Assembly: GCF_020295405.1 (NCBI RefSeq)
Contig: NZ_JADEYP010000006.1
Location: 94,661 to 158,660, forward strand
Source of the DNA: Sphingobacterium bovistauri
GTDB lineage: Bacteria; Bacteroidota; Bacteroidia; Sphingobacteriales; Sphingobacteriaceae
Length of the DNA: 64,000 nt
Direction of reading: 5' to 3'
The notes under the pieces are model-generated. The model did not search any database. It was not told where the DNA came from and worked only from the letters and a program-made list of their open reading frames with translations. Made by a program: the position numbers and the translations under genes. Numbering within the stretch: the stretch's first letter is position 1; every line of letters begins with the position of its first letter. This document shows positions 8,047 through 18,278 of this stretch, piece after piece.

Positions 8047-10164
8047 TTATTTAATTTTTTTAATAACTATTTCATTGTCTATATCTTTATTCTCATACAT
8101 AGCTTTAATACCATAACGTAATACCCCTTTATCATCATCTTCGAATAAATTTTCTGTTGCTTCTAGTGATTTAAATTCTGTCATTCCGTTTCCTGTATCT
8201 TTGTACAAAATATAAAAAAGCACTTTTTCTTTAGGTGTATTCCATTTTAGTTTGATTCCATTCTCTTTATTTTTGACATAATCAAATTTAAGATCTGGTG
8301 CAACTAAACTAACATGATAAACCAATACTTCCAGGGGAACACTTTCATCTGAAAACATATTGAAAACATCTTTACTTCTGACCATATATAGATACCTAGT
8401 ACCTGTATTGACTGTCGAATCCATATATGCTCGAGCTTCAGGAGCTAAAGAAGCAATCTCTTGCCATGCAGCATTACTATTATTTTGAATTACTTTACGA
8501 AAGATCAATATTTTTTGCGTTTCCTCATCGGGTAGTACAGCAAAAGTTATGGATACCTTCTTGTCCAGAACTTGAAAATCACTAATCACAGGAGCTGGTG
8601 AAGCAATGACTTTTGGCTTATCAAGGACCAACACTTCACTCATTTCACTGTGATTATTACTACCATCCAATGCTACGATTTTGTAATAAATCTTGCGATT
8701 GGACACATTAAAACTGATACTATCTACAAAAGATGTATCTCTTACTAGAGCAGCTGTCACAGGTGAAAAGGTATTGTTAGGACTATTTGCCGCAAAAATC
8801 CGATAGGCATATACGTTGTCTGAACGATCATTCTCCCAAGTCAATGTTACTCTACCTAATGTATCTATTAGACCTTTCATTCCGATAGGTGCTTTGGGAG
8901 GAATGGTGTCAAATGCGAAAATATACTTGATATCGCTCATCACGTAATTGTCCGAAGTATCTATCGCCATGACTTGGTAAAAATATCCCTTGGTCAAATT
9001 CTTCGGCACATCCACAAAGCTGCGAGAATCAGGTTTTAGTATTTCGCTATGAATAGCCTGATCTAATTTATTGCGATCTTCTCCTCGACGTATAATAAAA
9101 CCACGCAGAGGTCTGTTCGGATCTACCTTTTGAGTCCAGTTGAGTTCGACTTTATCCTTACCAACAGAAAGATTAGCCGTCAGTGATGGGCTATATGGCG
9201 ACAATTGATTTACCGCCATAGCCGATCGTGGCTCAGAATAATAACTCACATCCCCAAAAGCATCTGTACCATTTATTCGGTAATAATATTTTACATAATT
9301 CGAAACACTATCAGCGTATATAAAATCAGTTTTGGTATCGTCTGACAAATTAAATACAACGGGATTAGCATTGATTTTTTCGAAATGAATACTATCTAGG
9401 GAACGTTCTATATTATAGGACGTAAATTTATTGTAAGCATTATTTTTTGGCCAAGAAATTTCAATAATCTCATCTTTACCCTTTGCACTAACAAAAGCCG
9501 GTGCTATAATTTCGTCCAATGCAAATCCGGCATAGATATAATAAGCCGTATCAATTTTTATAACATCGTGTTGTTGTGCCGAATAAACTCGGAATGCGTA
9601 CTTATGATTTTTATTTACAGGAGTACTGTATGAGTAATAAAGTCCTAAGGCTTGTGCAGCCTTAGGCGAAAAATCTGCAGCCATCATAGCCAATAAAAAC
9701 ATGTTATTATAGGCAATATCGGCTTCCTGGACAGCATTCATGTCTTTAGTATTAACTTGCCCCGTTCCAAGTTGACCATACAAAGCCTGAGCGGCAACTA
9801 ATAGATTGTCATCCTCTGCATTCATTACACCAGCTTGTTGAAAATAGTCTTTCGACCAAGGCTTGATCGGCTCAGAAGTTACACGAATCCAATCCGTTAA
9901 CAAGGTATTATTCTTTTCGTCCATTTCAACTAAGTCGATATGAACGCCGATATGCTGTAGAAACGGCCATGCAGCAGCATTATCTAATCCCCAACGAAGA
10001 GCTATTTTATCTTTGTATCCTTTTGCCTGTAAGGATAGCTTTCCAACCACAAGCTCTTTGCGTATTGTATCTGTCTTAGCTACTACTGTTTTATTAACAT
10101 TCTGGGACAAACTAATATGTACACAAATTAGCATGCTATACAGTATTAAAATATATCTTTTCAT
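8047..10164 (-). CDS. Secreted protein with tandem fibronectin type III domains
   Basis: This 705-residue protein has a signal peptide (MKRYILILYSMLICVHISLSQ). After a unique N-terminal region (about 25-200) come repeated fibronectin-III-like modules of about 90-100 residues, recognisable by PxAPxxLxxxxxxxxVxLTW-type strands such as KAPIGMKGLIDTLGRVTLTW and KVELNWTQKVDPNRP. It has no obvious C-terminal type IX sorting domain and no catalytic motif. It is the last gene of the surface operon, 19 bases after the 2119-residue gene, and probably works with it at the cell surface. Function unknown. Confidence 0.85.
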   Translation of the reverse strand: MKRYILILYSMLICVHISLSQNVNKTVVAKTDTIRKELVVGKLSLQAKGYKDKIALRWGLDNAAAWPFLQHIGVHIDLVEMDEKNNTLLTDWIRVTSEPIKPWSKDYFQQAGVMNAEDDNLLVAAQALYGQLGTGQVNTKDMNAVQEADIAYNNMFLLAMMAADFSPKAAQALGLYYSYSTPVNKNHKYAFRVYSAQQHDVIKIDTAYYIYAGFALDEIIAPAFVSAKGKDEIIEISWPKNNAYNKFTSYNIERSLDSIHFEKINANPVVFNLSDDTKTDFIYADSVSNYVKYYYRINGTDAFGDVSYYSEPRSAMAVNQLSPYSPSLTANLSVGKDKVELNWTQKVDPNRPLRGFIIRRGEDRNKLDQAIHSEILKPDSRSFVDVPKNLTKGYFYQVMAIDTSDNYVMSDIKYIFAFDTIPPKAPIGMKGLIDTLGRVTLTWENDRSDNVYAYRIFAANSPNNTFSPVTAALVRDTSFVDSISFNVSNRKIYYKIVALDGSNNHSEMSEVLVLDKPKVIASPAPVISDFQVLDKKVSITFAVLPDEETQKILIFRKVIQNNSNAAWQEIASLAPEARAYMDSTVNTGTRYLYMVRSKDVFNMFSDESVPLEVLVYHVSLVAPDLKFDYVKNKENGIKLKWNTPKEKVLFYILYKDTGNGMTEFKSLEATENLFEDDDKGVLRYGIKAMYENKDIDNEIVIKKIK

Positions 10165-10183
10165 CGTGTGTCTATATTTTGGT

Positions 10184-13100
10184 CTATCTAAATTTTCCTA
10201 AAGCTTTTGGTTGGGCTATTACATTTGGTCCAGCCAAACCAGATGGAGGTTGGGCCATTATACTACTAGATTGCATTTTTGAATTTACTTGATCTAGTGC
10301 CTTACCTATTGAGTTAAGCTGCATAAAAATATCAACTGGATAACCTTGATCCTTTTTAAAATTGATCAGTTTTTGCAACAGGTTATTTCCTGTTTCTATA
10401 ACACCTTTACCATAAGACTGACCTCCACTCATAGCGTATTCAATCTCCAGAGATGGACTTGAAAACAGCGCTTGAGACACGTTACCAATATGCGCACTAG
10501 TCGATGCATTTCCTACCAGTCGATTCAAAATTCTTTGAGAATTAGAAACCGAAGTATTATCACTAGTTGTAGCATTAGTCGAACTCTTGTTTGTTCCTTC
10601 GGCAGACGCTGTTGAATATTGATTATCATCAAAGTTTATACCGTACATATTTGCAGATAATAGACTACTAGTTTTTAGAAATGTTGCTTTAGGATATACC
10701 CGAATTGGAGCAATTCCATACATACCATTATCTATACCACCCCAATTCACATATTCAATATTCAATGATTTCTCTAATCCAAAGGCATCTTTTTCGAAAT
10801 CTTTCCACATTCTTTCTTCTTCTGCTAAACTAATATTATTCGATTGTACATCGAATCCAGCCCGGTTCAATAAAGAAACCCAACTGACTGCTTCATTTGC
10901 TTTAAAACTATTATTAGAAATAGTAGGTAAAGATTCGTTACGATTAGTGACAAAGGCATTTGAAAATTTGGCTCCACTGATAAATGTCTCATATCTTCCC
11001 ACATCCAGAATATTGAACAATTCTTTAGAAGAATAGTAATATTTCACCACCATTTCATTACTCAATGTTTTGGTCGATTCATTAACATCCCAATTTAACT
11101 TAGCTAAGTTTACTTGCTTTTCACCTCTTTTTATTTGTTCACCACGAATAGTTGCTTTCTCCAAACGAAGCTGATTATACTTACTTTGATAACTCTCAAT
11201 TGCTCCTGTCTTAAAATACCAAGCAAATAACTCATGATCTCCTCCATTCAAGCGTAGTGAATTGGTAACTAAGTCACGATTGGATATTAAAGCTGTTTGA
11301 CCATTTGAAAAATTTAATGTTTTCACTACATTCAATTTCGTTTTACCTCCATCAGTTGATCCAGCAGAATTTGCTACATTTTTGAAGTATATTTTAGCAG
11401 CATACAAGGTATTTGGCATTAATATCGGCATATCGAATTCCCATCGTGTTCCATTATCTACCACGCGAACGTCTTGTTCAAAAGTCTGTACACCTCCACC
11501 CGATTCTAAGAGTACAAACCGAATTTTTGTTTGCGCCTGATTATCAGGGAGTGGACAGTCAAAATAAGTTGGTAAACCAAGCTGAGCTCTTCTTAATAGA
11601 ATATATCCTTTATTACCTGCAATATTATGTAGTGCCCGATAAGGTAACGCATCTGATCTATGGTAAGGCATACTCTCCACCACATTATCCACTAGAATAC
11701 GTTTCGGTCCTTTATCCGTTTTAAATTTAACTTCCCGCTTATCTTCATAAACTTTTCCATTAGTGGCTACAAGCTCGAAAGAGCTTGTATTATTTTTAAG
11801 TGCTTCAAGTGCTTCTTTCGAGGTATTCATTGCATCAGTGAATGAAGTATATCTATAACTTAACACATTAGCTGTAACATTTAACGTATAATCCGAATTA
11901 GGTTTGAGCATCGGAGCATCAGGTCTCTCTTCAATACTATAAATATCTCTCCCACCTCTTCGGTTATCAAATAAATTATTTGACGCCCTACCTGCTAATA
12001 CAAAATCACTAGTATTCAATGTGTTTTCAGTACCAACGACTGATATTTTCACTAAATCCTTTTTAAACCTAAACAATTGATATACGGTATAAGGCATGCC
12101 ATCTTCATCTATATACTCTAATGGTACCACAAAGTCATTTGTTAATGAATAATTAAAACTAACAGCTGATTTATCTAAGACACCCACAGTCTCTCCATTT
12201 TTGGGAAACACATCGGCAATTAGTGCCAATTCTTCTGGATTACCATTTCCTGATTCGCAGACTGTACCTACTTCCAATCCTATTCTGAAGTTTTTAGAAA
12301 TTAATCCATTCAGCACAGAGAATGTTCCTCCAATTCTTCCTTTGGCATAAAATGGAGCTGGTAAACCTGCCTTCACTTCTGCCGCCAAACCACCGCTCAC
12401 AAATACTATATCCTTTTTAATGCCGAAGATATTGATTTTGATTCCACATGAGGCTTCTGCACCTACGAAAGCTTGTCCTTCTGCGTACCAACCTGCTACT
12501 GGATTATTGGCACATGCTCCATTAGCGTAATATTTGAGACTCAGATCTGCTCCCAGACCTGCTCTAAGATGCGCATAGAAACAGAGGAATTGAGGGTCCG
12601 CCCTAAAACCAACACTCATACCTGCAATCATACCTTCAGTACTCACTTCGCCCCTTTTTTCAGATGTAGTCTGAATAGCCATTGTATTCACCATCTTACT
12701 CTCTTCCTCACTACTTGATTTGGCGCCATTGATGATATCTCGAATCCATTGAGGTGTTGGAGGTATATCATCAATTTCCATGGTGCCTACTTGAAAATAA
12801 GATTTAGCATCTAATTTTATCCCAGGAATCCCAACAGACAATGAAATTGGACCTGGAGAAGGTATATTTTCTGGAGACCCCAACTTCAAATACCAACCTT
12901 TATCTTTCTCCACATGAAATACCAAATTACCTTGTGCCGAAACTAAGGAAACAGGTTTAGGATATTCTAATTTAATACCTATTCCAGCATCAAAATATTT
13001 AAAATTCCCATCTTCCAATTGTACTAATGCATGCATATTACCTTGTATCATAGCACTATTGTATTTTTTGGAAAAAGGAAATGAGCCATCATTTAATCCC

Positions 13101-16100
13101 GCAGCACGACCTGCAAATTCAATCATATTTAATGAGCCATTTGCAAATCCAATTTCAAGCTTTGCTTCTACTTCCAATACATTACGTGAAGTCAGACCAA
13201 AATATACCGCAGCCATAAAACCGACAGAAGAATTAATATTGCCCGAAATAGGTGTATATTTCACTCCCGAAAAACTCTCCATAGTATTCAGAGCCAAAGA
13301 CTCTTGATTTTCTTGCTTTTTGACTAAGCTATGTTCTTCACTCTGAACCTCTCGTTGCATATTATAGTAAGCTCCACCAGCAAAACCATACAGACTGGTC
13401 CCTGGAAACATGGTAATACCTGCTGTAATATCAAAAACTCCATCCAAATAGAAAAATTGGAATGATTGTTTGTTATTTTCTTTCCTAGCACCGAAAAGTC
13501 CTTTCATTTGCATCTTGGCGACAGGAAGCTCTACAGTCAACATACCTGCAAAACCACGATCTTTGATACTACCTGATACATTCATATCAAAATAAGCGAT
13601 GCTTCCAGAAATTTTCATACCTGCCAAATTGGCTTCAGCTTCTAATTTTACGGCTTCGATCTTTCCTCCTACACCTTTCCAAAATTTACGAATTCCATCT
13701 TGAGGTCTAGCAAATACGCTAAATACCAGGTCAGCTTTAGGAATAAAACTTACGCCATTGACCAACTCCATATGGGTATCAAAAGTCAGCCCAATATTAC
13801 CGTTAGAAATGTATGGTTTCCAGTTACGTATTGTGAAATTGAATCCCATCAATGATTCTTGTTTATTTTCTGACGCTAGCCATTCAGTATTCGACGAAGT
13901 ACCATATAGATTTGGTCCTTTGTGATAAGCGAGCAAATAATCTTGTTGGTCTTGCGTCAATAACGTAGCATTTTGATCTGGGCTACCTATTCCAGCACTA
14001 TATTGTCCAGGTGAAAACACCTGCCCTCGGGAAGAAATTTTCATATTGCTAAATCCAATATACCCTAAGCTTATGTCCGGCAAGTCACCAATATCAGCGA
14101 CAATACTCATAGATCCATGCAGGGTAGCTTCGGCCAAGAAATCTTCTCCTCCACCAGCTTTTATAAGGATGTTAGAACCTTCCCTTATTGCGCCTTTAGC
14201 CCAGAATGCTGAAAAATCTAAATCTTTTTGAACGGTTACATTAAATTGGAAAGCCAAATTGCTGCCCTGAGCTTTACTTAAAGTACAGCTATAATCTATT
14301 TCTTTACGTTGATTTTCAGCAGATTTTTCTCCCGATATAGGTAACATCAGTTTCCCTAACATCTGCCCGTTTGTAAAAGAATTTTTGAAAATATTGATAT
14401 TTATCTCATCGATAGAAAAATACCAACCATCCAAGACGCCCTCATCTAATGTAAGGATATTAGCCACCCCAGCAGTGCCACTAAATTCTCCTCTTTGTGT
14501 ATCGAAAACAAAGTTTTTGGCTATAAAACTCGGAGAGACATTCTCTTTCGTTTTTATAGCTTTTGGTAGCTCAACGTGTATTTCAGGAATAAAGAAACCT
14601 TTCCACTGCTCATTAAATATTAACTGTTGGTTTGCTCCAAAAGATAGAGATGTCGGCATAGTATAGCCTTCTGTTCCTTGTATAGCATTGCGCTTTACCG
14701 AATGATCATATATAATGAATTTTTCGGGTGCTAGTGAAAATTTGAAATCCGCGATTCCACTCATCATAAAAGGCTCAACTTTTACAGATGCAACCCAATT
14801 AGACCACCCTTCTGTAGTAGTGGCCGACAGGCTCGCTTTCAAAGGTTCAGCCTGATTCGATGCAAGAACAAGTGTATTGGCTGGAAATTTGTAATCAGCC
14901 TGTATTCCTAAAGATTTGAATCCATTTTCATCAAAACGTATATGTGTACCTTCCGATTCACCCTGAGCGGCTAACAATGTCAAACTCAACATAGGAATCG
15001 GAAAGTCTTCCGCTAGACTCATTATCCCTTCTTTACAAAATGAATTTGCTGTCATACAGAAATCCCTACCTGACAACGCCAATTTTTGTTTTGGCCCAGC
15101 ATCTGGAAGATCCATGGCCGTACTTGCATTAAACCAGCTTTGGCTTTCATTAAAAAACACTTCATTAATACCTATAGTTATTGGCCCTTGAACTATACCA
15201 AGTGGCAATTCAAAACCTAATGCATTAGCGGCTTGATTTACTTGAGAAATGACTTGATTTTTGTTATTTTTCAAATAATCATCAATATTCTCTATTTCGT
15301 TGGATTCCAATGAAAGTCCAGATAGGTCTGGTTTATCTGTTTTAGGCATAAAAGATGGCGCATTATTTTTCACCGCCCCTCTCACAATGCCAACAAACAT
15401 TCGTTTGGTTGAGTTAACCTTTAGATTTGCAAAATTGACACGCAATTTCAAACCAGGAACTCCTCCGATAGCCGGCAAGGCTACCGTTCCCGTTCCATTA
15501 TATCCATTACTACTATTACCCGAAATTGAATTGATTCGCATTTCGAAACTACCATCACCTATCATTACCACATCATTCGTCGACACATTGCTTGTCATCT
15601 TATCTGCGGTTTCATTTCTACATCCGCAGACAGGCGCTGGCAATTGTGCCATAAGCAATTTTTTAGGTTCTTGAAAGAGAAATGGATCTAAAGGTGTATT
15701 ATCTTGATTATAGATAAATGTAGAAACTTCACTTTTTCCATTGTTTCTAAATTTGGATTTCAATGTCGGGTCAATTGCCTGTACTTCCATAGCATATTGA
15801 CGCCCTGGAATCAAGGATGGATATTGCGGTCCATAGACCAGCGTATTTCCTTGTATAGTTTCTTCCACTAATGGTCGAGTAGATTGGATAGCATCATTTG
15901 GATTACGTGGTGTTATCATTTCTACTATTTTGACCCTATATTGTGTCAGGGGGGAAGAGCCGGCTGGAGTAGACCATACAATAGGTACAAGTTGAGCTCC
16001 TTTTGTACCCACTTTTTGTGCATTAAATGGTGCTAATATGCGCGGAGGTTCTAAATCTGATATACGGAAAGTAGCGCAACCTGTCTGCTCAAGACTAACT

Positions 16101-16543
16101 GGCTCAAGAGTTCGGTAGTTTAACGCACGAATGCACAAAGAATAATTGCCTTCAAGCAAACCTAATCCTCTTGTCATATCTCCTCTACTTATACCTGTAT
16201 ATTCAATTTTATTGATATCAAATAAAAATGCAATATCATTACCATTCATAGTTATCGTCTCACCTACCCCTACGCGAATAGCTGAAGGACTTCTATATCC
16301 CTTTTTTACCCAAGCGGAAATCCCATTGTCACCTGTGATAATGGCAGTCAACTGGATTTCTTGCACTGTAGTACTGGTATTCGTGATAGAAATCAGCATC
16401 AAATTTGGATTGGAAGCATATTCTGCAATACGGCTTTGGTACGGAGGCATCACCAATGTATTGATCGAAATCTGTGCAAATACTTGCGATGACCAAAAAA
16501 CTAGTATAGTGATGATACAATTTAGAAAACTTAGCTTTTTCAT
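10184..16543 (-). CDS. Giant secreted surface protein (2119 aa), TANFOR-like
   Basis: The protein has a signal peptide at 1-23 (ending QVFA|QIS). The N-terminus (TLVMPPYQSRIAEYASNPN, with ISITNTS and a cysteine pair in YSLCIRA/TGCATF) resembles the large Bacteroidota proteins annotated with a TANFOR domain; that match is from memory and uncertain. A fibronectin-like module follows (about 175-300), then about 1100 residues of beta-rich sequence with a CGC motif near 305, then further Ig/fibronectin-like modules towards the C-terminus. I see no protease, glycosidase or lectin motif. The start overlaps the stop of the upstream barrel gene by 4 bases (ATGA), implying coupled translation. It is probably a structural or adhesive surface component. 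Confidence 0.8.
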   Translation of the reverse strand: MKKLSFLNCIITILVFWSSQVFAQISINTLVMPPYQSRIAEYASNPNLMLISITNTSTTVQEIQLTAIITGDNGISAWVKKGYRSPSAIRVGVGETITMNGNDIAFLFDINKIEYTGISRGDMTRGLGLLEGNYSLCIRALNYRTLEPVSLEQTGCATFRISDLEPPRILAPFNAQKVGTKGAQLVPIVWSTPAGSSPLTQYRVKIVEMITPRNPNDAIQSTRPLVEETIQGNTLVYGPQYPSLIPGRQYAMEVQAIDPTLKSKFRNNGKSEVSTFIYNQDNTPLDPFLFQEPKKLLMAQLPAPVCGCRNETADKMTSNVSTNDVVMIGDGSFEMRINSISGNSSNGYNGTGTVALPAIGGVPGLKLRVNFANLKVNSTKRMFVGIVRGAVKNNAPSFMPKTDKPDLSGLSLESNEIENIDDYLKNNKNQVISQVNQAANALGFELPLGIVQGPITIGINEVFFNESQSWFNASTAMDLPDAGPKQKLALSGRDFCMTANSFCKEGIMSLAEDFPIPMLSLTLLAAQGESEGTHIRFDENGFKSLGIQADYKFPANTLVLASNQAEPLKASLSATTTEGWSNWVASVKVEPFMMSGIADFKFSLAPEKFIIYDHSVKRNAIQGTEGYTMPTSLSFGANQQLIFNEQWKGFFIPEIHVELPKAIKTKENVSPSFIAKNFVFDTQRGEFSGTAGVANILTLDEGVLDGWYFSIDEININIFKNSFTNGQMLGKLMLPISGEKSAENQRKEIDYSCTLSKAQGSNLAFQFNVTVQKDLDFSAFWAKGAIREGSNILIKAGGGEDFLAEATLHGSMSIVADIGDLPDISLGYIGFSNMKISSRGQVFSPGQYSAGIGSPDQNATLLTQDQQDYLLAYHKGPNLYGTSSNTEWLASENKQESLMGFNFTIRNWKPYISNGNIGLTFDTHMELVNGVSFIPKADLVFSVFARPQDGIRKFWKGVGGKIEAVKLEAEANLAGMKISGSIAYFDMNVSGSIKDRGFAGMLTVELPVAKMQMKGLFGARKENNKQSFQFFYLDGVFDITAGITMFPGTSLYGFAGGAYYNMQREVQSEEHSLVKKQENQESLALNTMESFSGVKYTPISGNINSSVGFMAAVYFGLTSRNVLEVEAKLEIGFANGSLNMIEFAGRAAGLNDGSFPFSKKYNSAMIQGNMHALVQLEDGNFKYFDAGIGIKLEYPKPVSLVSAQGNLVFHVEKDKGWYLKLGSPENIPSPGPISLSVGIPGIKLDAKSYFQVGTMEIDDIPPTPQWIRDIINGAKSSSEEESKMVNTMAIQTTSEKRGEVSTEGMIAGMSVGFRADPQFLCFYAHLRAGLGADLSLKYYANGACANNPVAGWYAEGQAFVGAEASCGIKINIFGIKKDIVFVSGGLAAEVKAGLPAPFYAKGRIGGTFSVLNGLISKNFRIGLEVGTVCESGNGNPEELALIADVFPKNGETVGVLDKSAVSFNYSLTNDFVVPLEYIDEDGMPYTVYQLFRFKKDLVKISVVGTENTLNTSDFVLAGRASNNLFDNRRGGRDIYSIEERPDAPMLKPNSDYTLNVTANVLSYRYTSFTDAMNTSKEALEALKNNTSSFELVATNGKVYEDKREVKFKTDKGPKRILVDNVVESMPYHRSDALPYRALHNIAGNKGYILLRRAQLGLPTYFDCPLPDNQAQTKIRFVLLESGGGVQTFEQDVRVVDNGTRWEFDMPILMPNTLYAAKIYFKNVANSAGSTDGGKTKLNVVKTLNFSNGQTALISNRDLVTNSLRLNGGDHELFAWYFKTGAIESYQSKYNQLRLEKATIRGEQIKRGEKQVNLAKLNWDVNESTKTLSNEMVVKYYYSSKELFNILDVGRYETFISGAKFSNAFVTNRNESLPTISNNSFKANEAVSWVSLLNRAGFDVQSNNISLAEEERMWKDFEKDAFGLEKSLNIEYVNWGGIDNGMYGIAPIRVYPKATFLKTSSLLSANMYGINFDDNQYSTASAEGTNKSSTNATTSDNTSVSNSQRILNRLVGNASTSAHIGNVSQALFSSPSLEIEYAMSGGQSYGKGVIETGNNLLQKLINFKKDQGYPVDIFMQLNSIGKALDQVNSKMQSSSIMAQPPSGLAGPNVIAQPKALGKFR

Positions 16544-18249
16544 AATCCGAAATTTAATTGGTAAGCAATTTCACCTCGCGTCTCTGAGAAAGATGGATTC
16601 CCTGAAATTATAGCAGAACCGGGATTATTATTTGTGAAATATATCAGGGCACGAATAGTTTGTAGTCTGTTAATCTGGTATGAGAGATTGGTTGATCCAT
16701 TAAAAATTTTGATCCTTTCTCCATTATTTTCTCCCAACATAAAACTCATATTTGCACCCATCATTAGCTTTTTATTTTCTAATGCAAAGCTTCCCCCTGC
16801 ATTTATTCCTTTATAACTGGTACTTACTAATTCACTCTTTAAGTTCATATAATTAACACTACTATTGAGAGAGAGTCTTTTTTGAGGAAAGGAAATATTA
16901 TAATTAAATAAATATTGTTGAGATTTTATATCACGACTTGGGGCATTTGTTTCAAAATAAGAATTGTAATCATTCATAGTATTGAAATTTGCAGAGAGGA
17001 ACATCACTTGAATCTTATCCTCAGCAATAATAGTATATCGAGGCATAATACCTAGAGTAGCAGTGTTTTGGACAATTTTCAGCGAATCAGCAAATCTCAA
17101 CGTATTGGGTTTTTGATTATTGGAATAGTTATTAAATATAAAATCCACACCAAAACTCTCTGTTAAGTTGGTGGATAAATTTGCTGAACCAATTATCCGT
17201 TTGGATGTAGCTTGTTTGGTTAAGCGAATATTGTCTTGTTCTATTCCCAAACTTCCGTTGAAGATGAATTTCCCTGATGGATGACTATAGTTTGGAGATA
17301 TGGTTAGATTCTCTATATCATTATTAAAAAAATATGCACCCATGGATTTGAAATCTGGCTCAATGCGTTTATAATTCACTTTCACCCCATAATTACTACC
17401 TGTGTATCCAATACCCCCACTAAATGCTAAAAACCATTCTGTACTACCATTGATATCGAGCATACTACTAAGTCTTCTTAATGTCTTATCCGGAATAGAA
17501 TCTAATGCTAGGGGAGAATTCAAATCTCGTGTATATACCGATACAGCCCCATCTGATTCAATAAAAAAACGTTTGAATATTGTGAATTTAGTGCCATACC
17601 CCAAGACTGTATTAGCTGCGGGAGTGACCCGTTGCGCATATTCGCCAATTTGCTGAGGTTTTGACACGGAATCATCCTTAGCATGCAAGACATTGATATC
17701 AAAATGATTGGCATCTACTCCATAACCCAATTTTAGTGCTACTCCCTTCCTAGTAAAAGAATAAGGAACGAGCGACATGGATGCGGTATCGATAACAGTT
17801 GCTCTATTTAAGCGTCCTAGCATTGCTCCAAACCGGAACTTCCCAGGATTCAGTTCCACACCTCCTCCCAACATGGTATGTCCGGCTAATGTATATGGTG
17901 AGAATGTCACATTCCGGTAACCTCCATGCAATGTTATCCACTTGTATGTAGGACTCAATCCGTATTGATTGAATGGCTGTTGAAAACTGGACTGCTTTTT
18001 ACTAATCATAAAGCTAGTCGGTATATTCCATCCGTAAATTGAAAATACAGGGCTACCACTTAACAGATAATTAAATGGTTCCATTCGATTCCCTATACCA
18101 TTCGCTTGATAAAACATACCTCGTAGTTCCATATTGCCTTGGAATGTGAATGGCTTTTGAGAAGCAATATTCGTAAAGTCCTGACTATATAGCGCTATAG
18201 TATTCAGTAGAATAATGCAACATATATATATGTGAAGAAACTTCTTCAT
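16540..18249 (-). CDS. Outer-membrane beta-barrel protein of the surface operon
   Basis: This 569-residue protein has a signal peptide (cleavage near ALYSQ). The rest is alternating hydrophobic/polar strands rich in aromatic and glycine residues, for example FRFGAMLGRLNRATV and GSANLSTNLTESFGVDF, ending in an aromatic-containing final strand (EIAYQLNFGL), as expected of an outer-membrane barrel of about 20 or more strands. There is no plug or TonB box. It lies between the collagen-like lipoprotein (29-base gap) and the giant secreted protein (4-base overlap), so it may anchor or secrete the giant protein; that role is inference. Confidence 0.82.
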   Translation of the reverse strand: MKKFLHIYICCIILLNTIALYSQDFTNIASQKPFTFQGNMELRGMFYQANGIGNRMEPFNYLLSGSPVFSIYGWNIPTSFMISKKQSSFQQPFNQYGLSPTYKWITLHGGYRNVTFSPYTLAGHTMLGGGVELNPGKFRFGAMLGRLNRATVIDTASMSLVPYSFTRKGVALKLGYGVDANHFDINVLHAKDDSVSKPQQIGEYAQRVTPAANTVLGYGTKFTIFKRFFIESDGAVSVYTRDLNSPLALDSIPDKTLRRLSSMLDINGSTEWFLAFSGGIGYTGSNYGVKVNYKRIEPDFKSMGAYFFNNDIENLTISPNYSHPSGKFIFNGSLGIEQDNIRLTKQATSKRIIGSANLSTNLTESFGVDFIFNNYSNNQKPNTLRFADSLKIVQNTATLGIMPRYTIIAEDKIQVMFLSANFNTMNDYNSYFETNAPSRDIKSQQYLFNYNISFPQKRLSLNSSVNYMNLKSELVSTSYKGINAGGSFALENKKLMMGANMSFMLGENNGERIKIFNGSTNLSYQINRLQTIRALIYFTNNNPGSAIISGNPSFSETRGEIAYQLNFGL

Positions 18250-18278
18250 AAGATTTTAGATTTTGATTGGAAAAGTTT

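Noticed and set aside
8047..8250. Type IX secretion C-terminal sorting domain on the 705-residue protein
   Set aside because: The end (KKIK) is superficially similar, but the last 90 residues form another fibronectin-type module and lack the usual PNP start motif.
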